Source of the DNA: Yimella sp. cx-51
GTDB taxonomy: Bacteria; Actinomycetota; Actinomycetes; Actinomycetales; Dermatophilaceae
Reading direction: 5' to 3'
Assembly (NCBI RefSeq): GCF_017654605.1
Contig: NZ_CP072113.1
Span: 1,054,001 to 1,118,000, forward strand
Length of the DNA stretch: 64,000 nt
This document shows positions 33,202 to 42,524 of the stretch, piece after piece. Position numbers and translations under genes: made by a program. The notes beneath the pieces are model-generated. The model ran no database searches, was not told the origin of the DNA, and was given only the letters and a program-made list of their open reading frames with translations. Position 1 is the first letter of the stretch. Every line of letters starts with the position of its first letter.

Positions 33202-34362
33202 TCAGGCTGTGGAGAACGCGCGGCGCAGACGGTCGACGCCCTCGGTGATGACCTCCGGACGCTTGCAGAACGCAAAGCGCACCAAGCCCGGCGCCGCGGC
33301 GGCGTCGTCGTGGAAGGCCGACACAGGTACGGCGGCGACCCCGGCTCGTTCAGGCAGCGCGCGGCAGATCGTGAGCGCGTCCGGCCCCCAGGCCGAGCAA
33401 TCGGCAATCACGAAGTATCCGCCGGCCGGCACGGCGACCGGCACGCCGACGGACGCCAGACCTTCCGCCAGTAGGTCCCGGCGCAGCAGCATGGACTCGC
33501 GCTGGTCGTCGAAGAAGGCGTCCGGCAGTCGTAGGCCGGCCGCGATCGCAGGTTGGAAGGGACCGCTGGCCACGAAAGTCAGGAACTGCTTCACCGTGCG
33601 CACCGCGGCGATCGCATCGGCCGGGCCGGTCACCCACCCGACCTTCCAACCGGTCGCGGCGAAGGTCTTGCCGCCGGAGGAGATCGTGAGGGTGCGATCT
33701 GCCATCCCTGGAAGCGTGGCCATCGACACGTGCTGCCCGTCGTACACCAGGTGCTCGTACACCTCGTCGGTCACGACGTAGGCATCATGCTCGCGTGCCA
33801 GCTTCGCGACGAGTTCGAGTTCGGCGCGGGTGAAGACCTTGCCGGTCGGGTTGTGCGGGGTGTTGAGCAGCACCAAGCGGGTGCGCTCGGAGAAGGCCGC
33901 ACGCAGACTCTCCTCGTCCACGGTGAAATCGGGGAAGCGCAGCACACTGGTGCGCCGCTGCGCACCGGCCAGGGCGATCGATGCCGCGTAGGAGTCGTAG
34001 TAGGGCTCGAAGGTCACCACCTCATCGCCTGGTTCGCACAACGCCAGAATGGTGGCCGCGATCGCTTCGGTGGCGCCGGCGGTGACGAGCACCTCGGTGT
34101 CGGGATCGACGTGCAGATCACGGAAGCGCAGTTGGTGCTCGGCAATGGCCGAGCGCAACTCCGGGACGCCGATCGCCGGTGGGTACTGGTTGCGCCCGGA
34201 GCGGATCGCCTCCACGGCGGCGTCGAGCACCGGCTGGGGCGCGTCGGTGTCGGGGAAGCCCTGCCCGAGATTCACCGCGTCATGGGCGAGGGCGCGTTGG
34301 GTCATCTCGGCGAAGACGGTCTCGCCGAAATCCTGCATGCGTCGAACCAGGGGAGAAGTCAC
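33202..34362 (-). CDS. class I/II PLP-dependent aminotransferase (DapC/KAT-like)
   Basis: A 386-residue enzyme of the fold-type I family: NLGQGFPDTDAP at the start, VTAGATEAIAA, LNTPHNPTGKVF, VTDEVYEHLVYDG, the PLP Lys in SSGGKTFAATGWKVGW and the C-terminal Arg in VRFAFCKRPE. Such proteins are annotated either as N-succinyldiaminopimelate or glutamine-dependent methionine/kynurenine aminotransferases; sequence alone does not decide. The GTG start at 34362 faces away from rpsB. Confidence 0.88.
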   Translation of the reverse strand: MTSPLVRRMQDFGETVFAEMTQRALAHDAVNLGQGFPDTDAPQPVLDAAVEAIRSGRNQYPPAIGVPELRSAIAEHQLRFRDLHVDPDTEVLVTAGATEAIAATILALCEPGDEVVTFEPYYDSYAASIALAGAQRRTSVLRFPDFTVDEESLRAAFSERTRLVLLNTPHNPTGKVFTRAELELVAKLAREHDAYVVTDEVYEHLVYDGQHVSMATLPGMADRTLTISSGGKTFAATGWKVGWVTGPADAIAAVRTVKQFLTFVASGPFQPAIAAGLRLPDAFFDDQRESMLLRRDLLAEGLASVGVPVAVPAGGYFVIADCSAWGPDALTICRALPERAGVAAVPVSAFHDDAAAAPGLVRFAFCKRPEVITEGVDRLRRAFSTA

Positions 34363-34422
34363 GTGATCAGCCTAGGCAGCGGCAGGGCCGCGTTCGATTC
34401 GGTGGTGTGGCCACCTTGCCCC

Positions 34423-34596
34423 TAGACTGTGCTCACGGCCCGTGTCAACGGGTCGAATTCGCGTGCTTGTTCCGGCTTCGGCCGGGAGTTCACCTCGATC
34501 AGTCCCGTGACACCACGGGTCGGGGCGGCTCCGAGCACCAGGTTTCACCGACGCCGTCGGTGAGAGACAACTGGAAAACTACGAAAGGACCTCGGC
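34423..34596 (+). promoter_or_regulatory. rpsB promoter and structured leader
   Basis: TAGACT at 34423-34428 fits a -10 element, leaving a leader of about 160 nt before the rpsB ATG. The leader contains CCCGTG ACAC CACGGG and an 8-bp stem TCACCGAC GCC GTCGGTGA at 34545-34563. A long structured leader suggests feedback by S2, as known in other bacteria; this is inference. The -35 is unclear. GAAAGGA lies about 8 nt before the ATG. Confidence 0.45.
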
Positions 34597-35517
34597 ATGG
34601 CCGTCGTCACAATGCGCCAGCTCCTGGAGAGCGGCGTCCACTTCGGGCACCAGACCCGCCGTTGGAACCCCAAGATGAAGCGCTTCATCATGACCGAGCG
34701 CAACGGCATCTACATCATCGACCTGCAGCAGTCGCTGACCTACCTCAACGACGCGTTCGACTTCATCAAGCAGACCGTCGCCCACGGTGGCACGATCCTG
34801 TTCGTCGGCACCAAGAAGCAGGCTCAGGAGTCCATCGCCGAGCAGGCGACCCGCGTCGGCATGCCCTACGTGAACTACCGCTGGTTGGGCGGCATGCTCA
34901 CCAACTTCAACACCGTGCACAAGCGCCTTGCTCGCCTCAAGGAGCTCGAGGAGATCGACTTCGACGACGTGGCCGGCTCGGGCCGCACGAAGAAGGAACT
35001 GCTCGTCCTCAAGCGCGAGAAGGACAAGCTGGCCCGCACCCTCGGCGGCATCCGCGACATGAACAAGGTGCCGTCGGCCGTCTGGGTCGTCGACACCAAG
35101 AAGGAACACCTCGCCGTCACCGAGGCGCGCAAGCTCAACATCCCGGTGATCGCCATCCTCGACACCAACTGCGACCCGGACGAGGTCGACTACAAGATCC
35201 CCGGCAACGACGACGCCATCCGTTCGGTCACCCTGCTGACCCGTGTGGTTGCCGACGGTGTGGCCGAGGGCCTCATCGCCCGCTCCGGTGGCGGTGCCGC
35301 TACCGGTGAGGCCGCCGAGCCGATGGCCGAGTGGGAGCGCGAACTGCTCGCCTCGGACGAAGCCGCCGCCAAGACCGATGTCGAGACCGGCCCCAGCTCC
35401 GTCAAGGAAGCTGCCGACGACAACGCTGCCGCCGACACCAGCAACGTCGAAGAGGCCGGCGCCCTGGCAGAGGCCACTGAGAAGACGGCGACCGACGTCG
35501 CCGACTCCCAGGCCTGA
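34597..35517 (+). CDS. rpsB: 30S ribosomal protein S2
   Basis: A 306-residue S2: [76 protein letters not shown]. After about residue 235 it carries a long acidic Ala-rich tail not found in E. coli S2 (241 residues), a feature shared by several Actinobacteria. tsf follows after 45 bp, the normal pairing. Confidence 0.97.
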   Translation: MAVVTMRQLLESGVHFGHQTRRWNPKMKRFIMTERNGIYIIDLQQSLTYLNDAFDFIKQTVAHGGTILFVGTKKQAQESIAEQATRVGMPYVNYRWLGGMLTNFNTVHKRLARLKELEEIDFDDVAGSGRTKKELLVLKREKDKLARTLGGIRDMNKVPSAVWVVDTKKEHLAVTEARKLNIPVIAILDTNCDPDEVDYKIPGNDDAIRSVTLLTRVVADGVAEGLIARSGGGAATGEAAEPMAEWERELLASDEAAAKTDVETGPSSVKEAADDNAAADTSNVEEAGALAEATEKTATDVADSQA

Positions 35518-35562
35518 GCCTTCCCACACATCAACTGAATTCGCGAAGGAGCGAACAGATAC

Positions 35563-36390
35563 ATGGCGAACTACACCGCCGCTGACATCAAGGCGCTGCG
35601 TGAGTCGACCGGCGCCGGCATGCTCGACGTCAAGAAGGCTCTCGACGAGGCCGACGGCGACCAGGCCAAGGCCACCGAGATCCTGCGGGTGAAGGGCCTC
35701 AAGGGCGTGACCAAGCGCGAGGGCCGCACCACCGAGAACGGTCTGGTTGCTGCGTCCGCCGAAGGTGCCGCGGGCACCCTCGTGGAGGTGCTCTGCGAGA
35801 CCGACTTCGTCGCAAAGGGTGAGAAGTTCGGCGCGCTGGCCGACCGCGTGCTGGCCCAGGCCGTCGCGGTGAAGGCCGCCGACGCGCAGGCCCTGCTCGA
35901 CAGCGAACTGGACGGTCAGACCGTGCAGGCGATCCTCGATGAGGCCAACGCCACCATCGGCGAGAAGATCGAGATCAAGCGCGTGGCTCGCGTGGAGGGT
36001 GACACCGTCGTGTCGTACCTGCACAAGACCAGCCCCGACCTGCCGGCACAGATCGGTGTCGTCGTGGCGGTCAAGGGTGACGACGCCCAGACCGCACGCG
36101 ACATCGCGATGCACATCGCCGCTTTCAGCCCGACTGTCCTCTCCCGCGAGGACGTCGACGCCGAGACCGTCGAGAACGAGCGCCGCGTGGCCGAGGCCAC
36201 TGCCAAGGAAGAGGGCAAGCCCGAGGCTGCGCTGCCGAAGATCGTCGAAGGCCGAGTCAACGGCTTCTTCAAGGAGAACGTCCTGCTGGAGCAGGCCTTC
36301 GCCAAGGACGCCAAGAAGACGGTCGCCAAGGTTGCCGAGGAGGCCGGCCTGGAGATCACGGGCTTCGCCCGCTTCAAGGTCGGCGTCTGA
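35563..36390 (+). CDS. tsf: elongation factor Ts
   Basis: A 275-residue nucleotide-exchange factor for EF-Tu: UBA-like N-terminus (IKALRESTGAGMLDVKKAL), signature LVEVLCETDFVAK, core dimer and C-terminal parts (NGFFKENVLLEQAF). AAGGAG lies 11 nt upstream of ATG. Its last codons and stop lie in the first copy of a 19-bp direct repeat. A terminator follows at 36509. Confidence 0.97.
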   Translation: MANYTAADIKALRESTGAGMLDVKKALDEADGDQAKATEILRVKGLKGVTKREGRTTENGLVAASAEGAAGTLVEVLCETDFVAKGEKFGALADRVLAQAVAVKAADAQALLDSELDGQTVQAILDEANATIGEKIEIKRVARVEGDTVVSYLHKTSPDLPAQIGVVVAVKGDDAQTARDIAMHIAAFSPTVLSREDVDAETVENERRVAEATAKEEGKPEAALPKIVEGRVNGFFKENVLLEQAFAKDAKKTVAKVAEEAGLEITGFARFKVGV

Positions 36391-36489
36391 CGAGCCGAAG
36401 AGCGAGGTGGTCGGCGAGCGTAGCGAGTCGGCCGCGGAGCGGCTCGGCGACAGAAGACGCCAGACAGCACGGCGTCTGACGAGCCGAAG
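36382..36489. repeat. 19-bp direct repeat pair at the tsf 3' end
   Basis: GGCGTCTGACGAGCCGAAG occurs at 36382-36400 (its TGA is the tsf stop) and again, identical, at 36471-36489. The 70 bp between contain GTCGGCGAGCGTAGCGAG-type sequence and the stem AGACGCC/GGCGTCT. This looks like a short repetitive element whose insertion or recombination duplicated the gene's last bases. Confidence 0.7.
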
Positions 36490-36508
36490 CGTTCCGTCGT
36501 AGATCGTC

Positions 36509-36541
36509 GAAGGGCCGGTACCCACTGGGTGCCGGCCCTTC
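36509..36541 (+). terminator. rpsB-tsf terminator
   Basis: A 15-bp stem (GAAGGGCCGGTACCC, one G-T pair) with a 3-nt loop, past the duplicated segment. Confidence 0.78.
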
Positions 36542-36577
36542 GCCATGCCATGCGTCGCGAAGACGGCATGCGCTTGG

Positions 36578-37750
36578 ATGGACGATGTGCGTGACGAGAT
36601 CCTCGACTTGTTCGATGCCGACGAAACGGTGCTGCACCTCAATCCCGGTGCCTTCGGGATGGTTCCGCGAGCCGTGAGGACGGTGCAGCGGCGCTGGGCC
36701 GAGCGGATCGAGCAGAATCCGTTGCGCTTCTTCCGGCTGGAGTGCCAGGAAGAGTTGGCGCGGGTGCGCTTGGACGTAGCGCGCTTCCTGGACGCCGACG
36801 CCGACTCAATTGCGTTGGTGCGCAACGTTTCCGAGGCGACCGGCATCGTTCTGGACGCCGTCGGAGTCGGCCCCGGCGACGAGGTGGTGGTGTCGAACCA
36901 CGGCTACCCGACGATCGCGCAGGCGGCCCTCGTGCGTGGCGCTGAGGTCGTGGTGGCGAATTTCGGCATCGACGCCACCGACGATGAGATCGCTCAAGCG
37001 TTTCGGGAACAGGTGGGGGAGCGCACCAAACTCGTCGTTGTCGACCAGATCACCTCGCCGACGGCATTGGTGCTCCCCGTGGCGAAGGTTGTGCAGGCTG
37101 TGGGCGATACACCTGTCTTCGTGGACGCCGCCCATTCCGCAGGCACGCTCGACCTCGACATCGCTGCCCTCGGAGCGGCGTTCTGGGCGACCAACCTGCA
37201 CAAGTGGTGCTTCACCCCGCGTGGCACGGGCGCGCTCTGGGTCACCGCCGACTGGCGGGAGCGGGCTCGCCCGGCGGTGACGTCGTGGACCAGCGAGAAG
37301 GGATTTCCGGCGTCCCACGACTTTCCGGGGACGATCGATTTCACCGGCATGCTCGCGATTGCCGAAGGCCTGGAGTTCTGGCGGGCGCACGGCGGCCTCC
37401 AGATCGCCGAACGCTCGCGCCAATTGCTCAGCATCGGAAGCGAATTGGTGCACCGACGCGTCGCGATGGCGCTGCCGGACGCGATGCCCGACTATGACGC
37501 TTCCTGGCCCGCGCGCACCGCGCCGACGATGCGGATCATCCCGTTGCCGGACGGCGCGGTGAGCGAGCCTGGGGACGTCTCAGCGCTCTACGCAGCCCTC
37601 AGCGGACGCGGCGTGGAATGCCCGCCGGTGGCCTTCGAGGGAATGGGCCTGGTGCGCTTGGGTGCGGGTCTGCACAACGACGAACTCGATTACGACCGGT
37701 ACGCAGAAGCGTTGGTCGCTGAACTCGGTCGCCGGTTCGACGACTACTGA
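36578..37750 (+). CDS. aminotransferase class V-fold PLP enzyme (isopenicillin-N-epimerase-like)
   Basis: A 390-residue fold-type I enzyme: LNPGAFGMVPRAVR, ALVRNVSEATGIVLDAV, VFVDAAHSAGTLDLD with the PLP Asp, and the Lys in ATNLHKWCFTPRGTGALWV. This matches the CefD-like branch of class V aminotransferases, whose members include epimerases and desulfurases; the substrate is unknown. ATG 36578 chosen; the upstream in-frame ATG 36545 lies at the edge of the tsf terminator. It is convergent with the LGFP protein gene. Confidence 0.82.
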   Translation: MDDVRDEILDLFDADETVLHLNPGAFGMVPRAVRTVQRRWAERIEQNPLRFFRLECQEELARVRLDVARFLDADADSIALVRNVSEATGIVLDAVGVGPGDEVVVSNHGYPTIAQAALVRGAEVVVANFGIDATDDEIAQAFREQVGERTKLVVVDQITSPTALVLPVAKVVQAVGDTPVFVDAAHSAGTLDLDIAALGAAFWATNLHKWCFTPRGTGALWVTADWRERARPAVTSWTSEKGFPASHDFPGTIDFTGMLAIAEGLEFWRAHGGLQIAERSRQLLSIGSELVHRRVAMALPDAMPDYDASWPARTAPTMRIIPLPDGAVSEPGDVSALYAALSGRGVECPPVAFEGMGLVRLGAGLHNDELDYDRYAEALVAELGRRFDDY

Positions 37751-37778
37751 CCCTTGTGCACCTGTGGCGACTCTGCGG

Positions 37779-38804
37779 TCAGCGCGGGGTCATGGTGGTG
37801 ACGCCGGCGGTGTTGATCGTCAACACCGCCTTCTCGAAGACCTGAGTCGAGCCGGTGCTCGTGGTCACGGTGTCGGCAACCGGGTAGCCCACCTTCGGCT
37901 CCGCGCCGTACTTCACGAAGGTCTTCTGCATCGCCGGCATGATCACCTTGCTGCCGGTCTTGGACGACCAGTACATCCAGCCCCGCTCGAAGGCTTGGGC
38001 GACGCCCGTGGTGCCCGCAGCCGAGGTGGGCGTCCATTTGGGAAGCGTCCACGGCAGACCGTACTTCGGCAGTGCGCCGGTGCCTGACCAGTGACGGTAG
38101 TTGTCACCCCAGATGGGGAAGGTGCCGGAGCTGTACTTGAAGACGATGCCGTTGGAGAACGGCACGTAACGCACCGCATACCGGTAGTCGGTCTCCGCCA
38201 TCAGCGGCCCGCCGAGACTGCCATTGACACCGCCCAGACTGGTCCAGAGCGTGAGGATGGATCCGTAGGGCGCAGCCGCCTCGTTGATGAACTTCTGCGC
38301 GGTGGCCTGCGCCTGGTCGTAGCGGTAGGGATACGCCGAGCGCTCGACGGCCTGGGCGAGTTGGCCGGCGGTGGAGTACTTGTGTTGCAGGGGGAGGGCG
38401 ACGTCCAGGAACTTGTTGACCTGGTAGGTGACGTCCTGCAGCTGGGCGTAGGTGCCCCAGCCCATGCTCGGTCGCATCTGGAAGATGCCGATGGAGTCGG
38501 CGTCGCCGCAGTTGAGGTTGTTCAACCACGACTCCACCCAGCCGGCTTCGAACATCGCCAGCATGACCTTCGCCGAGATCTTGCGGTTCTGGCCGATCTC
38601 GTACATGCGGCGAGTCACATTGATGTCGCGCGTGGTGGGGTATGTGCGGCACGCCGCCTTGGCGGCTCCGGCCATCCGAACACCCGTGGGGCTGTAGGCG
38701 GGCTGCTTCGCATCCTCGGCTGCGGCTGAGGGCGCCAAGGTGGCGACCAGCGCGCCGCAGACGGCGAGGGACATCGGGGTGCGGCGGGAATGGCGCAGGG
38801 GCAT
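37779..38804 (-). CDS. secreted transglycosylase-like protein with LGFP repeats
   Basis: A 341-residue exported protein. A signal peptide (about 1-28, ending SAAA) leads to a lysozyme/SLT-like segment (KVMLAMFEAGWVESWLNN, DSIGIFQMRPSMGWGTYAQ). The C-terminal part carries LGFP-type repeats (FVKYGAEPKVGYPVADTV, STQVFEKAVLTIN) that anchor proteins to the cell envelope. It likely trims peptidoglycan. ATG 38804 begins the signal peptide; an in-frame GTG at 38873 would add 23 residues before it. Confidence 0.8.
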   Translation of the reverse strand: MPLRHSRRTPMSLAVCGALVATLAPSAAAEDAKQPAYSPTGVRMAGAAKAACRTYPTTRDINVTRRMYEIGQNRKISAKVMLAMFEAGWVESWLNNLNCGDADSIGIFQMRPSMGWGTYAQLQDVTYQVNKFLDVALPLQHKYSTAGQLAQAVERSAYPYRYDQAQATAQKFINEAAAPYGSILTLWTSLGGVNGSLGGPLMAETDYRYAVRYVPFSNGIVFKYSSGTFPIWGDNYRHWSGTGALPKYGLPWTLPKWTPTSAAGTTGVAQAFERGWMYWSSKTGSKVIMPAMQKTFVKYGAEPKVGYPVADTVTTSTGSTQVFEKAVLTINTAGVTTMTPR

Positions 38805-39054
38805 CGGCAGCTCTTTCAGCTCTTCGGCGACGATCGCGTGTCGGTGTGGTGGCGTCAGGTTGATCACGCTCACGCACCACGGGTTTTTGGCTCAGCGCGT
38901 GTCGGTTGTTGACCAACGTGGCGCATGTGGCTAGTGAGCAGCCGGTCCAGAGTGCCAGTCGGACGTTCGGATGGCAACCGCGGGCGAGGGCAGGCGCCTG
39001 GATGTGGAAGTATTTGGCGACCGCACAGCCAGGCTCGACGTCCCGGAGGCACGT
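38805..39054. other. intergenic region between the LGFP gene and pyrH
   Basis: 250 bp between divergent genes. It must hold both promoters. A plus-strand frame in phase with pyrH stays open from 38971 but lacks family features, and the strong GGAGG before ATG 39055 argues that it is a leader. No RNA gene or clear repeat is seen. Confidence 0.4.
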
Positions 39055-39786
39055 ATGACCGAATCCGCCATCAGCCCGACCTACCACCGCGTACTGCTGA
39101 AGCTGTCAGGTGAGGTCTTCGGCGGCGGTCAGGTCGGGCTCGACCCCGATGTGGTGAAGGGCATCGCGCGACAGATGGCCGAGGCCAACCGCAGCGGCGT
39201 GCAGATCTGCGTCGTGATCGGCGGCGGCAACTTCTTCCGCGGCGCCGAACTCCAGCAGCGCGGCATGGACCGCGTGCGGGCCGACTACATGGGGATGCTC
39301 GGCATCGTCATGAACTGTCTCGCGCTGCAGGACTTCCTGGAGAAGGAAGGCATCGACACTCGGGTGCAGTCGGCCATCACGATGGGTCAGGTCGCCGAGC
39401 CCTACATCCCGCGCCGCGCCATCCGCCACATGGAGAAGGGGCGCATCGTCATCTTCGGTGCCGGCATGGGCATGCCCTTCTTCTCCACCGACACGGTCGC
39501 GGTCCAACGCGCACTGGAAAGCCGCTGCGATGCAGTGCTCATCGCCAAGAACGGTGTCGACGGAGTCATGACCGCCGACCCCAAGAAGGACCCCTCGGCG
39601 ACGCTGATCGACGAGGTCACCTACCAGGAAGCGATCGAGCGCGAGCTGCGGGTGATCGATCAGACCGCCTTCGCGCTCGGCGCGGAGAACAAGTTGCCGA
39701 TGGTCGTCTTCGGGATGGAGGGCGAGGGCAACATCACCCGTGCCCTGCAAGGTGAGAGAATCGGCACATTGGTCGTCCCGGCCTGA
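39055..39786 (+). CDS. pyrH: UMP kinase
   Basis: The 243-residue hexameric kinase makes UDP from UMP and ATP. Motifs: [82 protein letters not shown] 39055 follows GGAGG at six-base spacing. It heads the conserved pyrH-frr-cdsA-rlmN run. Confidence 0.97.
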   Translation: MTESAISPTYHRVLLKLSGEVFGGGQVGLDPDVVKGIARQMAEANRSGVQICVVIGGGNFFRGAELQQRGMDRVRADYMGMLGIVMNCLALQDFLEKEGIDTRVQSAITMGQVAEPYIPRRAIRHMEKGRIVIFGAGMGMPFFSTDTVAVQRALESRCDAVLIAKNGVDGVMTADPKKDPSATLIDEVTYQEAIERELRVIDQTAFALGAENKLPMVVFGMEGEGNITRALQGERIGTLVVPA

Positions 39787-39840
39787 CCGCGGACGCAACA
39801 AGCGCACCAACCTGAAACCTCATTGAAGGAGCACGTCGCG

Positions 39841-40407
39841 ATGGACGGCAGTATCGAAGAGAGCCTGTTCGAGGCCGAGGAGAAGATGGAAAAGGCCATC
39901 GAGGTGGCCAAGGAAGACTTCTCCGCCATCCGCACCGGCCGGGCCAACGCGGCGATGTTCAACAAGCTGACCGTCGACTACTACGGCGCTCCGACCCCGC
40001 TGCAGCAGCTCGCGTCCTTCCAGACGCCCGAAGCCCGCACAATCCTGGTGCAGCCCTTCGACAAAGGCTCCATGACAGCGATCGAGAAGACGCTGCGCGA
40101 GTCCGATCTCGGCGTCAACCCCAGCAACGACGGCAATGTCATCCGCATCGTCCTTCCGCAGCTCACTGAGGAGCGTCGCCGCGATTACATCAAGATCGCC
40201 CGCGACAAGGCAGAAAACGCCCGTGTCTCGGTGCGCAGCATCCGCCGCAAGGCCAAGGAAGAGATGGACCGCCTGGTCAAGGACGGCGACATCGGTGAGG
40301 ACGAAGGCACCCGCGGCGAGAAGGACCTCGAAGTGCTGACCAAGAAGCATGTCGACCTCATCGACACCTTGCTGAAGAGCAAGGAAGCCGAGCTGCTCGA
40401 GGTCTGA
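39841..40407 (+). CDS. frr: ribosome-recycling factor
   Basis: A 188-residue protein: [70 protein letters not shown]. With EF-G it splits post-termination ribosomes. The start is ATG 39841 with GAAGGAG nine bases before it. It ends 12 bp before cdsA. Confidence 0.97.
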   Translation: MDGSIEESLFEAEEKMEKAIEVAKEDFSAIRTGRANAAMFNKLTVDYYGAPTPLQQLASFQTPEARTILVQPFDKGSMTAIEKTLRESDLGVNPSNDGNVIRIVLPQLTEERRRDYIKIARDKAENARVSVRSIRRKAKEEMDRLVKDGDIGEDEGTRGEKDLEVLTKKHVDLIDTLLKSKEAELLEV

Positions 40408-40419
40408 GCAGTAGCCGCA

Positions 40420-41340
40420 ATGCCCGACCCCGCCGACGCCACGCCTGATCAGCAACCGCTGGTCGAAGCGCCGGTGACCCGCCGTTCCGCCCGGGCTGAT
40501 GCCCCGGCGGCGGTGGCGCACAACCCCACGCCGCGAGCGGGGCGAAACCTGTATGCCGCGATCGGGGTCGGGGTCTTCCTCGGAGCACTCGTGCTGGCCT
40601 CCCTCTTTGTCCGCAAGGAGGCGTTCGTCGTCATCGCGACGGCTGCCGCCGTCGTGGGCACATGGGAGTTGCTGCGCGCGATGGGGCAGGGCGATATCGC
40701 TCCGCCGGTCATCCCGACGCTCGCCGGAGCAGCAGTCATTCCACCGGTGGCGTATGCCTTCGGACCGGAAGCGCTTGCTGCCGCGGTGTGCCTGACCTTC
40801 GTCGGCATTCTGCTCTGGCGCTCGGTGACTCACGTCCGCGACAGTGCGATCGATGTCGCAGGCGGATTGTTCACCACGCTGTACGTGCCGACATTGGTGT
40901 CTTTCGCGATGCTGCTGGTCCGCCCCGAGGACGGCCCGCTGCGCATCGTCGCCTTCATCGTCACCACGATCGCCTCCGACATCGGTGGTTATGCCGTCGG
41001 CGTCGTCTTCGGCAAGCACCCCATGGCGCCGACGGTGTCGCCGAAGAAGTCCTGGGAAGGTTTCGCAGGATCGGCCGTCTCCTGCGTTCTTGCCGGAGCG
41101 CTCACGGTGCACTTCCTGCTCGACGGCCGCTGGTGGATCGGTGCGCTCATGGGTTGTTGCGTCGTGGTCGCAGCAACCGTGGGCGACCTGTGCGAGTCGA
41201 TGATCAAACGCGACTTGGGTATCAAGGACATGAGCAACCTGATTCCCGGTCACGGCGGTCTGATGGACCGCCTCGATTCCCTCGTGATCGCCGCGCCCGT
41301 GAGCTGGGCGATCCTGACCCCCTTCGTGATGGTGAGCTGA
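40420..41340 (+). CDS. cdsA: phosphatidate cytidylyltransferase
   Basis: A 306-residue membrane enzyme making CDP-diacylglycerol from phosphatidate and CTP. About 40 polar residues precede some eight membrane helices. The CdsA signature region (VSPKKSWEGFAGS ... RDLGIKDMSNLIPGHGGLMDRLDSL) is complete. rlmN starts three bases after its stop. Confidence 0.95.
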   Translation: MPDPADATPDQQPLVEAPVTRRSARADAPAAVAHNPTPRAGRNLYAAIGVGVFLGALVLASLFVRKEAFVVIATAAAVVGTWELLRAMGQGDIAPPVIPTLAGAAVIPPVAYAFGPEALAAAVCLTFVGILLWRSVTHVRDSAIDVAGGLFTTLYVPTLVSFAMLLVRPEDGPLRIVAFIVTTIASDIGGYAVGVVFGKHPMAPTVSPKKSWEGFAGSAVSCVLAGALTVHFLLDGRWWIGALMGCCVVVAATVGDLCESMIKRDLGIKDMSNLIPGHGGLMDRLDSLVIAAPVSWAILTPFVMVS

Positions 41341-41343
41341 GCG

Positions 41344-42507
41344 ATGCCGACCGATCTTCCGAATCCCACGACCAAGCCCGCCCCGGGCCAGCTGACCTTC
41401 ACTGCTCCTCGGCGCGGCAAGCCGCCGGTGCACCTGGCCGATCTCGACGAGAAGGGTCGCAAAGAAGCTGTCGAGGGGTTGGGGCACAAGGGCTTTCGCG
41501 CCAAGCAGTTGTCAACGCACTATTTCGAACATCTGGTCACCGACCCGGCTGACATGACCGACCTGCCCAAGGACGGGCGCCAGGAACTCGTCGGCGCGAT
41601 GCTGCCGCAACTGCTCACCCCGATCCGCACGCTGGAAGCTGACGGCGGACGCACGATCAAGCAGGTGTGGCGGATGTTCGACGGCGCACTCGTGGAGTCA
41701 GTGCTCATGCGGTACCCCGGACGGGTCACCATGTGCATCTCCAGCCAGGCCGGCTGCGGCATGAACTGCCCGTTCTGCGCCACCGGCCAGGAAGGTCTCA
41801 CCCGCAATCTCACCACCGCTGAGATCGTTGAGCAGGTCGTGGCGGGGGCGCGGCTGTTGCGCAGCGGCGAACTCGCCGGCGGCACCGGCGAAGACCGCGA
41901 GGCGCCCTTGCGCGTTTCCAATGTCGTGTTCATGGGCATGGGTGAGGCCCTGGCCAACTACCGCCAGGCCGTCAACGCAATCCGCCGCCTCACCGATGCT
42001 CCGCCTGCCGGGCTCGGCATGAGCGCGCGCGGGCTCACGATGTCGACGGTCGGTCTGGTGCCGGCGATCGACAAGCTCGCCGCCGAAGGCATTCCGGTCA
42101 CCCTTGCGCTGAGCCTGCACGCACCGGACGACGAACTGCGCAACGAACTCGTGCCGATCAACACCCGGTGGTCTGTTGACGAGGCGCTCGATGCCGCCTA
42201 TCGCTACTACCAGACCACCGGACGTCGGGTCTCGATCGAGTACGCGCTCATCAAGGACATCAACGATCACGCATGGCGGGCCGACCTGCTGGGACAGAAG
42301 CTCGCAGCGCGCGGCAAGGGCTGGGTGCACGTCAACCCGATCCCGCTCAACCCGACGCCGGGCTCGAAGTGGACGGCTTCGCGCAAGGGGGTCGAGCAGC
42401 AGTTCGTCGAACGCCTGCGCGCCCACGGCATCCCGACGACCGTTCGCGACACCCGCGGGTCCGACATCGACGGCGCCTGCGGTCAGTTGGCTGCCTCGAC
42501 AGCCTGA
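41344..42507 (+). CDS. rlmN: 23S rRNA (adenine2503-C2)-methyltransferase RlmN
   Basis: The 387-residue radical-SAM enzyme methylates A2503 in 23S rRNA (and A37 in some tRNAs). The cluster motif is C138-GMN-C142-PF-C145, preceded by [27 protein letters not shown] and [10 protein letters not shown] follow, and the C-terminal catalytic Cys lies in DIDGACGQL. The cdsA-rlmN spacing of three bases shows translational coupling. Confidence 0.96.
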   Translation: MPTDLPNPTTKPAPGQLTFTAPRRGKPPVHLADLDEKGRKEAVEGLGHKGFRAKQLSTHYFEHLVTDPADMTDLPKDGRQELVGAMLPQLLTPIRTLEADGGRTIKQVWRMFDGALVESVLMRYPGRVTMCISSQAGCGMNCPFCATGQEGLTRNLTTAEIVEQVVAGARLLRSGELAGGTGEDREAPLRVSNVVFMGMGEALANYRQAVNAIRRLTDAPPAGLGMSARGLTMSTVGLVPAIDKLAAEGIPVTLALSLHAPDDELRNELVPINTRWSVDEALDAAYRYYQTTGRRVSIEYALIKDINDHAWRADLLGQKLAARGKGWVHVNPIPLNPTPGSKWTASRKGVEQQFVERLRAHGIPTTVRDTRGSDIDGACGQLAASTA

Positions 42508-42524
42508 GCCTCGACGTCCCCAGT

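Noticed and set aside
34579-36846. A 755-codon minus-strand frame.
   Set aside because: It is the antisense shadow of rpsB and tsf, which are certain genes.
39820-41487. A 555-codon minus-strand frame over frr and cdsA.
   Set aside because: Both genes on the plus strand are complete and conserved; the antisense product has shadow-like composition.
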